Below, piece by piece: positions 16,018 to 25,543 of a DNA stretch of 64,000 nt. Numbering within the stretch: the stretch's first letter is position 1; each line of letters starts with the position of its first letter. The position numbers and the translations under genes were made by a program. Below the pieces are notes generated by a model. That model was given only the letters and a program-made list of their open reading frames with translations. It was not told the origin of the DNA and did no database searches. This DNA is from Afipia sp. (GTDB lineage Bacteria; Pseudomonadota; Alphaproteobacteria; Rhizobiales; Xanthobacteraceae). Location: contig JANQAK010000004.1 of assembly GCA_024707075.1 (NCBI GenBank), positions 248,001 through 312,000 on the forward strand. Direction: 5' to 3'.

Positions 16018-16950
16018 ATGAAGCTGACCCATGAGGCGAGCGGCACCTTCGCCATCGCGCCGACCCCGTTCTTCGACGACGGCCGCATCGATTATGACTC
16101 GATTGACCGTCTGACGGACTTCTATGGCGAGGTTGGCTGCAACGGCGTCACCGTGCTCGGCATCCTCGGCGAAGCGCCGAAGATGGAAGCCGATGAATCG
16201 CTTGAGGTCGCAACCCGCTTCATCAAGCGCGCGAAGGACAGGCAGATCATCGTCGGCGTGTCCGCGCCGGGCTTTGCCCAGATGCGCACGCTGGCGCGCG
16301 CGTCGATGGACGCGGGTGCCGCCGCCGTGATGATCGCGCCGCCGCCGTATCTGCGGACCGACGAGCAGATCCTCGGCTATTTCCGGCAGGCGTCTGAAGC
16401 CATCGGCTCCGATGTGCCGTGGGTGTTGCAGGACTATCCATTGACGCTGACCGTCGTCATGACGCCGTCGGTGATCCGCAAGATCGTCATGGACAGTCCG
16501 TCCTGCGTGATGCTCAAGCATGAGGACTGGCCGGGGCTGGAGAAGATTTCCACGCTGCGCGGTTTCCAGAAGGACGGTTCGCTGCGTCCCTTGTCGATTC
16601 TGGTCGGCAATGGCGGGCTGTTCCTCGATTTCGAGATGGAGCGCGGCGTGGACGGCGCGATGACCGGCTACGCGTTTCCGGATTTGCTGGTCGATGTCGT
16701 CAACCTGTCGAAGGCGGGCAAGCGTGATGCCGCCCATGATCTGTTCGACGCGCATCTGCCGCTGATCCGTTACGAGCAGCAGCCGGGCGTCGGTCTCGCC
16801 GTGCGCAAGTACGTTTTGAAGAAGCGCGGGAAAATTGCTTCGGACGCGCAGCGCAAGCCCGGATCCAGCATGAGCGCGCTGGCGCGCAGCGAAGTGGATT
16901 ATCTTCTGTCGCGCGTGGCTCGCGTCGACAAGCGGGCGAACATCGCATGA
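16018..16950 (+). CDS. Dihydrodipicolinate synthase-family lyase/aldolase
   Basis: The 310-residue TIM barrel shows family marks: GTFAIAPTPFFDDGRID, GCNGVTVLGILGEAPKM (the G-x-x-G-E-x loop), APPPYLRTDE, LQDYPL with the catalytic tyrosine, and CVMLKHEDWPG, where the lysine should form the Schiff base. The substrate is probably a 2-oxo acid or hydroxy-oxo acid, not the lysine precursor, judging by context. It starts 22 bases after the dehydrogenase and overlaps the next gene by 4 bases, so it is part of the operon. Confidence 0.82.
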   Translation: MKLTHEASGTFAIAPTPFFDDGRIDYDSIDRLTDFYGEVGCNGVTVLGILGEAPKMEADESLEVATRFIKRAKDRQIIVGVSAPGFAQMRTLARASMDAGAAAVMIAPPPYLRTDEQILGYFRQASEAIGSDVPWVLQDYPLTLTVVMTPSVIRKIVMDSPSCVMLKHEDWPGLEKISTLRGFQKDGSLRPLSILVGNGGLFLDFEMERGVDGAMTGYAFPDLLVDVVNLSKAGKRDAAHDLFDAHLPLIRYEQQPGVGLAVRKYVLKKRGKIASDAQRKPGSSMSALARSEVDYLLSRVARVDKRANIA

Positions 16951-17750
16951 GTGCCGGTCCGGTCGATCCGAAGAAGGCGCTGCGCACCGCCGCCACCGTG
17001 CTGCTGCTGCGGGAAGGCGGCAGCGGCATGGAGATCTTCATGGTGCAGCGGCATCATGAGATCGAATTCAGCTCCGGCGCGCTGGTGTTTCCCGGCGGCA
17101 GCATGGACCCCGGCGACCGGGAGATCGCGGCAGATCCGGCGCTTGTTGCCGACCGCGGCCTCGATGCCGATGCGGCGGCGATCCGCATCGGTGGCATTCG
17201 CGAGACGTTCGAGGAAAGCGGCATCATGCTGGCGCGTCCGCGCGGGTCTTCAGCGTTGATCCAGGCCGCGCAGCTTGCGGCGCTCGATGAGCAGCGCGGC
17301 GCGCTGGACGAAGGCAAGGTCAGCTTCGGCGAGATTCTGCGCCAGAACGCGCTGTTGCCCGCAATCGATCTGCTGGTGCCTTTCGCGCACTGGATCACGC
17401 CGGTGAACCTGCCGAAGCGATTCGATACGCACTTCCTGCTGGCGCTGGCGCCCGCCGATCAGATCGGCAAGCACGACGGCAGGGAATCCGTGGACTCGGT
17501 CTGGCTGTCGCCGAAGGCGGCGCTCGACAGCGCCGCGTCGGGCCGCTTCAATCTGCCGTTTCCGACCATTCGCAATCTGATCAAGCTCGACAAGCTCGGA
17601 ACCGCGCAGGCGGCGATGGACTTCGCGCGGGCGACGCCGGTGGTGACGGTGGTTCCGGAGATGAGCCGGAACGAGGATGGAACCACCCGCCTGCGTATTC
17701 CCATCGAGGCCGGATATGACGGGGATGTCTTCAACGTCTCCCGGGCCTGA
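16947..17750 (+). CDS. NUDT19-like Nudix hydrolase
   Basis: This 267-residue protein has VFPGGSMDPGDRE, then after a roughly 35-residue insertion IRIGGIRETFEESGIML. A long insertion between the G and RExxEE parts of the Nudix box is typical of the NUDT19/RP2 group. The eukaryotic members are peroxisomal CoA diphosphohydrolases. By analogy it may trim CoA or acyl-CoA. It begins inside the preceding gene (ATGA overlap at 16947) and closes the operon. Activity is inferred from family only. Confidence 0.8.
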   Translation: MSAGPVDPKKALRTAATVLLLREGGSGMEIFMVQRHHEIEFSSGALVFPGGSMDPGDREIAADPALVADRGLDADAAAIRIGGIRETFEESGIMLARPRGSSALIQAAQLAALDEQRGALDEGKVSFGEILRQNALLPAIDLLVPFAHWITPVNLPKRFDTHFLLALAPADQIGKHDGRESVDSVWLSPKAALDSAASGRFNLPFPTIRNLIKLDKLGTAQAAMDFARATPVVTVVPEMSRNEDGTTRLRIPIEAGYDGDVFNVSRA

Positions 17751-17839
17751 CCTGCCGGTTCGCGGCCATTGAACCGGTCGCCCATCGTCCCCATTCTCAA
17801 GGCACGCAATAGGCAGAGTATGCTGGCGAGCGGTGCGCG

Positions 17840-18595
17840 ATGAGATTGTGGAAGATGGTTTTGGCGGCTTTTCTGTTCCTGTTGTTCGCTCCCATCGGCG
17901 TTTCCGCGGCATCCTATTTCCTGAGTGATCGTGCCTCTGCGAACTGGTATGCGGCTGACCGCTCCAGCGCGGGCGTGCTGCCGCTGGCCTCCGCGCATCC
18001 GGATGCGCTGGTGCGGATTTACGCCGCGCGGACGGTGCGCTGGCGCGGCATTATCGCGGTTCATTCCTGGATCGTATTCAAGGAGAAGGGCGCATCGCGC
18101 TACAGCCGCTACGATTACACGGCGTGGGGCGAGCCGATCCGCGTCAACGGATTCGTCGCGGACGGGCGCTGGTTCGGGCAGGTGCCTGATGAAGTGTTCC
18201 GCGCCGAAGGCGAGAGGGCCGCAGTCCTGATTCCGAAAATCCGCGCCGCCATCGACAGCTACAAGTATCGCAACCTCGGCGATTACCGTGCATGGCCCGG
18301 GCCGAACTCGAACACCTTCGTCGCCGCGATTATCGATGCCGTTCCCGAGATGCAGGCCGTGCTGCCGCCGACCGCCATCGGCAAGGACTATCCCTATGAC
18401 GGCGCGTGGTTTGGCTGGACGCCATCCGGCACCGGCCTTCGTGCGACGTTGGGCGGCTATCTCGGCGTGACTGTCGGATGGCTGGAGGGGTTCGAGCTGA
18501 ATGTCCTCGGCGCCGTGCTTGGCGTCGATCTCCGCCGGCCTGCGATCAAGATTCCGGGCATCGGGCGCATTGGCATGAGCGCCGTCCCGGCGTAG
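17840..18595 (+). CDS. DUF3750 protein
   Basis: This 251-residue protein has an N-terminal membrane/signal helix (MVLAAFLFLLFAPIGVSAA). The DUF3750 pattern is visible as IIAVHSWIVFKEKGASRY, then YRAWPGPNSNTFVAAII, followed by a tryptophan- and glycine-rich C-terminal half (GWTPSGTGLRATLGGYLG). The H-S-W and P-G-P-N-S-N-T-F blocks look like a lost or altered papain-like (NlpC/P60) core, but no proven function exists. It begins 90 bases after the operon, on the same strand, and may be independently transcribed. Confidence 0.75.
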   Translation: MRLWKMVLAAFLFLLFAPIGVSAASYFLSDRASANWYAADRSSAGVLPLASAHPDALVRIYAARTVRWRGIIAVHSWIVFKEKGASRYSRYDYTAWGEPIRVNGFVADGRWFGQVPDEVFRAEGERAAVLIPKIRAAIDSYKYRNLGDYRAWPGPNSNTFVAAIIDAVPEMQAVLPPTAIGKDYPYDGAWFGWTPSGTGLRATLGGYLGVTVGWLEGFELNVLGAVLGVDLRRPAIKIPGIGRIGMSAVPA

Positions 18596-18642
18596 TCAGT
18601 CGGCAGAGGCGCGTTCGCGCTGATGGCCCGAGATGTCCTGAC

Positions 18643-19431
18643 ATGAGCTTTCCTCCGCGCCGGATCGTGTGTCTCACGGAAGAAACCGTCGAGACGCTGT
18701 ATCTGCTCGGCGAGCAGGACCGTATCGTCGGCGTGTCGGGTTATGCCGTGCGGCCGCCGCAGGTGCGGCGCGAGAAGCCGCGCGTCTCAGCGTTCATTTC
18801 GGCGGACATTCCCAAGGTTCTCGCGCTCGAGCCTGATCTGGTGCTGGCGTTCTCCGACTTGCAGGCGGATATCGTCGCCGATCTGGTGCGGGCTGGGGTG
18901 GCCGTGCATGTGTTCAATCAGCGCGAGGTCGCCGGCATTCTGGCGATGATCCGCACGCTCGGCGGGCTGATCGGCGAGGCGGGGAAGGCGGACAAACTCG
19001 CGTCGCAGTTCGAGCAGCGGTTGGCGGATGTGGCTGAGATCGCCCGCGCCAGACCGTCGCGTCCAACAGTCTATTTCGAGGAATGGGACGATCCGCTCAT
19101 CAGCGGCATCGGCTGGGTCTCGGAGTTGATTTCAATCGCGGGCGGCGATGACATTTTCCCACGGTTTGCGAAAGAGAAATCCGCGAAGGATCGCATCGTT
19201 GCGCCGGAAGCTGTGATCGCAGCCAATCCCGACGTCATTCTCGCATCGTGGTGCGGGAAGAAAGTCGTGCCGGAGAAAATCCGTCAGCGGCCGGGCTGGG
19301 ACGCAATTGCCGCCGTGCGCAACAACAGGATTGTCGAGATCAAGTCGCCGCTGATCCTGCAGCCGGGGCCTGCGGCGTTGACGGATGGACTCGATGCCAT
19401 CGTCGCGGCGCTGTGGGGTGACGCGCTCTGA
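18643..19431 (+). CDS. BtuF-like cobalamin-binding/ABC substrate-binding-type protein
   Basis: This codes 262 residues from ATG 18643. The fold is the helical-backbone-helical class III binding protein: RIVCLTEETVETLYLLGEQ, VSGYAVRPP, ALEPDLVLAFSDLQ, GIGWVSELISIAGGDDIFP and AANPDVILASWCGKK, as in BtuF and related vitamin B12 or siderophore binders. There is no signal peptide and no permease or ATPase gene adjacent, which is odd for a transporter component. It may work in the cytoplasm, or the true start may lie upstream. It is tail-to-tail with katG, with a shared terminator. Confidence 0.75.
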   Translation: MSFPPRRIVCLTEETVETLYLLGEQDRIVGVSGYAVRPPQVRREKPRVSAFISADIPKVLALEPDLVLAFSDLQADIVADLVRAGVAVHVFNQREVAGILAMIRTLGGLIGEAGKADKLASQFEQRLADVAEIARARPSRPTVYFEEWDDPLISGIGWVSELISIAGGDDIFPRFAKEKSAKDRIVAPEAVIAANPDVILASWCGKKVVPEKIRQRPGWDAIAAVRNNRIVEIKSPLILQPGPAALTDGLDAIVAALWGDAL

Positions 19432-19466
19432 AAAAGAACTCCGGCGCCGCGTCAGCGGCGCCGGAG
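19430..19466 (-). terminator. Rho-independent terminator for katG
   Basis: CTCCGGCGCCGC and GCGGCGCCGGAG form a perfect 12-base-pair stem (19439-19466) with loop GTCA. Read leftward it is followed by TTCTTTTTC, a good T tract. It lies 30 bases beyond the katG stop. Confidence 0.75.
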
Positions 19467-19495
19467 CGTGTGGTGTCGTTCTGCCTGCGCAGAGA

Positions 19496-21934
<2,439 letters not shown>

Positions 21935-21943
21935 TCAATCAGG

Positions 21944-21970
21944 TCTAATCGTATTAATAATGGTTCTAGA
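21944..21970. promoter_or_regulatory. Dyad in the katG-oxyR intergenic region, possible OxyR site
   Basis: TCTA and TAGA lie 19 bases apart around an ATTAATAAT centre in an A/T-rich patch just before the oxyR start. LysR-type regulators bind such interrupted dyads near their own gene. The match to the enterobacterial OxyR consensus is poor, so this is a candidate only. Confidence 0.3.
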
Positions 21971-21985
21971 TAAGAAAAACTGATC

Positions 21986-22882
21986 ATGGTTTCATTGAAA
22001 CAACTCAAGTATTTCGACGCCGTGGCTCGGTCAGGCCATTTTGGCAAGGCCGCCGCCCATTGCGCCATCAGCCAGCCGGCGCTGTCGATGCAGGTCCAGG
22101 AGCTTGAGAGATCCCTTGGGGTTCAACTGCTGGAGCGGGGCCGCAACGGCGTCATCCTGACGGAAGGCGGGCGGGAAATCGCGCAGCGCGCCGCACGGGT
22201 TCTTGCGGACGTGCGCGATATTGTCGATGCCGCGCGGCGGCAGGGCGATGTGCTGTCCGGCCCGCTGGCGCTCGGTGTCATCCCTTCGCTGGCACCGTAC
22301 ATCCTGCCGCGGCTGCTGCCGAAAATCAGGGACGGCTTTCCCGATCTCGATCTTCATATCCGGGAGACGCAGACCCAGTCGCTGGTCGGCGAACTGGTCG
22401 ATGGTGAACTCGATCTTCTGTTGCTGGCACTGCCGGTCGAGCATCCCGACGTCGAGACGGTGCGCCTGTTCGATGATCGCTTCCTGCTGGCCATGGCGAC
22501 GGCGCATCGCATGTCGGACGATGTCCGCGCCACGCCGGATCTGCTCGAGGGTGACAAACTTCTGCTTCTGGAAGAGGGACACTGCATGCGGGATCAGGCG
22601 CTGGCCTTCTGCAACTTGCAGCGGGTCGAGAACATCAACACGTTCGGCGCGTCCAGTCTCTCGACGCTGGTGCAGATGGTGGCGAACGGCCTCGGCATGA
22701 CACTGTTGCCTGAAATCGCGGTGCCGCTCGAAACCCGGCAAGGTGATATTCACCTGATGCGATTTGCCGATCCGGAACCGCAGCGGGTGATTGGTCTTGC
22801 GTGGCGGAAAAGTTCGCCGCGCAAGCACCATTTCGCCGAACTCGGGAAGATGATTGCGGCGGCGGCCGGCACCGCTTCGTAG
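21986..22882 (+). CDS. oxyR: OxyR, LysR-type peroxide sensor
   Basis: The protein has 298 residues. An N-terminal winged helix (LKQLKYFDAVARSGHFGKAA, ISQPALSMQVQELERSLG) is followed by the LysR effector domain. The two redox cysteines of OxyR are present with the correct neighbours and spacing, in LLLEEGHCMRDQALAFC. These oxidise to a disulfide with H2O2. Adjacent divergent katG is the expected target. The downstream region has no obvious terminator before the tRNA at 22994. Confidence 0.93.
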   Translation: MVSLKQLKYFDAVARSGHFGKAAAHCAISQPALSMQVQELERSLGVQLLERGRNGVILTEGGREIAQRAARVLADVRDIVDAARRQGDVLSGPLALGVIPSLAPYILPRLLPKIRDGFPDLDLHIRETQTQSLVGELVDGELDLLLLALPVEHPDVETVRLFDDRFLLAMATAHRMSDDVRATPDLLEGDKLLLLEEGHCMRDQALAFCNLQRVENINTFGASSLSTLVQMVANGLGMTLLPEIAVPLETRQGDIHLMRFADPEPQRVIGLAWRKSSPRKHHFAELGKMIAAAAGTAS

Positions 22883-22993
22883 CGTAACCGTCTGTCGAAG
22901 ATTCGATCCCGCTGGCGGGTTTTCGGAAAAGAGGGCCTCTCGAACCATTTCGGAGTGGATTTCGCACGATCCTTGGCTATGGTGCGGCCGTCA

Positions 22994-23070
22994 GCGCTCG
23001 TAGCTCAGCTGGATAGAGCATCGGATTTCGATTCCGAGGGTCGGGAGTTCGAATCTCTCCGAGCGCGCCA
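22994..23070 (+). tRNA. tRNA-Arg (anticodon TCG)
   Basis: This 77-base cloverleaf has acceptor GCGCTCG/CGAGCGC, a D arm with AGCTCAGCTGGATAGAGC, the anticodon loop TTTCGAT with TCG in the middle, and the T arm GTTCGAATC. CCA is encoded at 23068-23070. The universal T8, A14 and TTCGA are present. A terminator follows at 23127. A degenerate copy lies at 28112-28188. Confidence 0.95.
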
Positions 23071-23126
23071 TACACGGGGCAAACTAGGCTCTCGTTCCCT
23101 GATTTCATCGCATACAAACTTGCAAA

Positions 23127-23154
23127 CCCCCGGCGCGTCACGCCGGGGCTTTCG
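23127..23154. terminator. Terminator after tRNA-Arg
   Basis: CCCCGGCG and CGCCGGGG arms enclose a short CGTCA-type loop, followed by CTTTCGGTTT. An AAA run on the other side would also let it serve the leftward gene ending at 23177. Confidence 0.65.
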
Positions 23155-23176
23155 GTTTGAAGCAAGGCCGCGATCG

Positions 23177-23995
23177 TCAGAGCTGATAATTCAAGCCGAG
23201 GCGGACGATGTTGCCGGTGATGTCAGACGTGACGCCAACTATCGGCAATCCTCGCCATGCGGGATTACCCGAGAGAGAAAACGCGGTATCGCTGATATTG
23301 CCGAGATCGAAATATAAATACTCGATCTTGGCCGTCCATTTGGATGCGATTCTTGTTTCCAGACCACCGCCAACCGTCCAACCGACCCGGACGTCTGATG
23401 CAGACCCGACGGAGCAGATAGCGTTGTTTGCGCACGGCGTCGTCGGCTCCGGGACGAGGCCTGTCGATACCTTCACCTGGCCATACGCCAGGCCGCCGGT
23501 CGCAAAGAGCAGCACATCCGGTGTTGCCAGATAGCCCATTCGGGCACGCACCGTACCAAACCATGCGAGTTCGATACTTTGACTGGTCAGTGTCTCGGGG
23601 ACTGCGCCGACTTGTGGGGCGTAATTGATCACGTCACCACGCAGGGCTGAGTACGAGAAGTCGGCCTCCAAACCCGTGACCCAACTGCCGACTTGCCAGT
23701 TGTAGCCAACTTCGCCGCCGCCGATGAAACCTTTAAAGGCGGGATGAAGCGAAGTCGGAATCACTCCCTGCGACTGGAAAAAGGGAATGAGTTGCGTGTC
23801 GATGGCCGTAATGGTTGAAGTGCTTTCGCCCCAGCCATAGCCGACAGTCGCTCCAAGATAGCCACCCGTCCAAGCCTGTACCGGCGCGGGCTCTGCCTTG
23901 TAGACCGGCCGCGAAGCAATATCCGCGGAGAAAGCGGCAGTCGACGCCAGCAGGACGCACCCAACCAGCGAAATCATTTTAACGGATCGTGACAT
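23177..23995 (-). CDS. Outer-membrane beta-barrel protein (Omp25/31-like)
   Basis: This codes 272 residues from ATG 23995; a second ATG lies at 23977. A signal peptide (MISLVGCVLLASTAAFSADI) is followed by VYKAEPAPVQAWTGGYLGA, the typical opening of rhizobial eight-stranded porin-like Omp25/31 proteins. Alternating strands follow, such as GWTVGGGLETRI, WTAKIEYLYFDLG and the final VRLGLNYQL, ending in a hydrophobic residue. It probably sits in the outer membrane; its substrate is unknown. It diverges from the LuxR-type gene at 24225 and lies just inside the tRNA-Arg end of the tRNA-bounded segment. Confidence 0.8.
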   Translation of the reverse strand: MSRSVKMISLVGCVLLASTAAFSADIASRPVYKAEPAPVQAWTGGYLGATVGYGWGESTSTITAIDTQLIPFFQSQGVIPTSLHPAFKGFIGGGEVGYNWQVGSWVTGLEADFSYSALRGDVINYAPQVGAVPETLTSQSIELAWFGTVRARMGYLATPDVLLFATGGLAYGQVKVSTGLVPEPTTPCANNAICSVGSASDVRVGWTVGGGLETRIASKWTAKIEYLYFDLGNISDTAFSLSGNPAWRGLPIVGVTSDITGNIVRLGLNYQL

Positions 23996-24224
23996 CAAGC
24001 TGCCCAAGACTCTCGAAAAGGCTTCTAAAACGGCTTCCAATTTGCGTTCTCGGGTCGCCGAGAGCCGCCGTAACCCATCGCTATCCGGCTCAGGATTTTG
24101 TGTCGTCACCCGGAAGTATGAGGCGATAAATTTCGCCAGCAAAACGAACCATCCGCCTTCTATAAATTGACTTTCGCTCTGCCCTCCAGCACGACGGAAC
24201 GAGATCACCGGTTTGGGTTTTTCG

Positions 24225-25361
24225 ATGAATGTTGTTGATAATGAAACGCTGTCCTCGATTATCGGGGATATCTACGATTGCGTGTTGAACCCCGACGGAT
24301 GGCCTGACGTTCTGATCAGGGTCACGCAGACTTTGGATGCTGCCTATACGACGATCGCGCTGGCCGGCACCTCGGATAATCATGGCCGGTTTGCTGCACA
24401 ATCGCCCTGGGATCCCGAGCGCATGCGTGCGCTACAGGATTATAGTTTCGACGACATTCCCGGTCTGAAGGCGGCAGTCGTTGGCGACATCGACACGCCG
24501 CTGTCGACGCTCTCGATCATGAGCGAGAGCGAACTACAGCAGACCCCGTTCTTCCAAAATTGGGCTGGACCGCAAGGGCTGCGCGCGGGGTGCATCACAA
24601 AATTCGTACACACGCCGGATCGCATCGGCCTGCTCGGCGTTACCACATGGGCGGACAGGGATATTGTCACGGCCGAAGATCAACGATTTCTGGCTCTCTT
24701 GTCCCCACATCTGCGCCGGGCAGCGCTGATCGGCGATCTCCTCGACAATATGCGAGTCACGACGCACCTCTTTCGGGATACACTTCAGAGCCTCGCGGTT
24801 CCTGTAGTGCTCACCGACTCGGAAGGGGCAATTCTTTATGCGAATACGAGCGCCGAGCGGATGTTCGCAGCCGGCGGTCCGATCCTCCGCCAGGGCAAAA
24901 CGATTCAGGCGCAAAATCCATCGATCGGCGGCGCTCTGTTGCAGGCCATCGCGAGCGCAGCATCGGATGTTTCGCTTGGCTCGAAAGGCATTGGACTTCC
25001 CGTTTCGGCAACTGGAAAGCCGCCGGCTGTCGCCTATGTCTTGCCGTTGACGCAAGGAACGGCTCGCGCGGCTTTCCAGCCGGCATGTGCGGCCGTGTTC
25101 GTATCGACAACGACGTCCGCTTCTCCTCTGCCGGAAGCGGTCCTGACCACCCTTTTCGAACTCACGCCCGCGGAAGCTCGTGTTCTCGTGACGATTGGAG
25201 GCGGAATGAGTCCATCCAAGAGCGCCGTGTCACTCGGTGTCAGCGAAAATACCCTGAAAACACACCTCAACAGGATCTACGCAAAAACGGGCAGGTCACG
25301 CCAGGCCGATCTTGTGAAACTTGTTTCAGAAATAGGCACGCCATTGGCGATTTTAGATTAG
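24225..25361 (+). CDS. LuxR-family transcriptional regulator with PAS-like domain
   Basis: This codes 378 residues from ATG 24225; an upstream TTG at 24213 is possible. The C-terminal 60 residues are a LuxR helix-turn-helix (LTPAEARVLVTIGGG, VSLGVSENTLKTHLNRIYAK). A PAS-like segment occupies roughly residues 185-270 (SLAVPVVLTDSEGAILYANTSAERMF), preceded by a long, possibly GAF-type sensor part. It lacks an autoinducer-binding domain. It lies between the divergent barrel protein and the PQQ dehydrogenase gene, so control of one or both is plausible. No ribosome site is obvious at either start. Confidence 0.8.
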   Translation: MNVVDNETLSSIIGDIYDCVLNPDGWPDVLIRVTQTLDAAYTTIALAGTSDNHGRFAAQSPWDPERMRALQDYSFDDIPGLKAAVVGDIDTPLSTLSIMSESELQQTPFFQNWAGPQGLRAGCITKFVHTPDRIGLLGVTTWADRDIVTAEDQRFLALLSPHLRRAALIGDLLDNMRVTTHLFRDTLQSLAVPVVLTDSEGAILYANTSAERMFAAGGPILRQGKTIQAQNPSIGGALLQAIASAASDVSLGSKGIGLPVSATGKPPAVAYVLPLTQGTARAAFQPACAAVFVSTTTSASPLPEAVLTTLFELTPAEARVLVTIGGGMSPSKSAVSLGVSENTLKTHLNRIYAKTGRSRQADLVKLVSEIGTPLAILD

Positions 25362-25543
25362 ATCAGTTCCGCAGTTCGCCGCCAGATCTGAACTGGCACA
25401 CAAGATTCCATTTTGATTTGTCATCACTGTGCGCTGCAAGATGCGATGCGTCTTCGTTGCACTGCGCAACATGGTTTCGTTGACGGCTTTTAGATTGCGT
25501 CTAACATTCATGCAGGCCCGTGAGAGGCCATCGGGAGGAATGC

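Noticed and set aside
15097-16755. A 552-codon leftward frame
   Set aside because: Antisense to the SDR and DHDPS-like genes, both with intact catalytic motifs.
22955-23317. A 120-codon frame over tRNA-Arg
   Set aside because: The encoded LVAQLDRASDFDSEGREFES is the well-known translation artefact of tRNA genes, not a protein.
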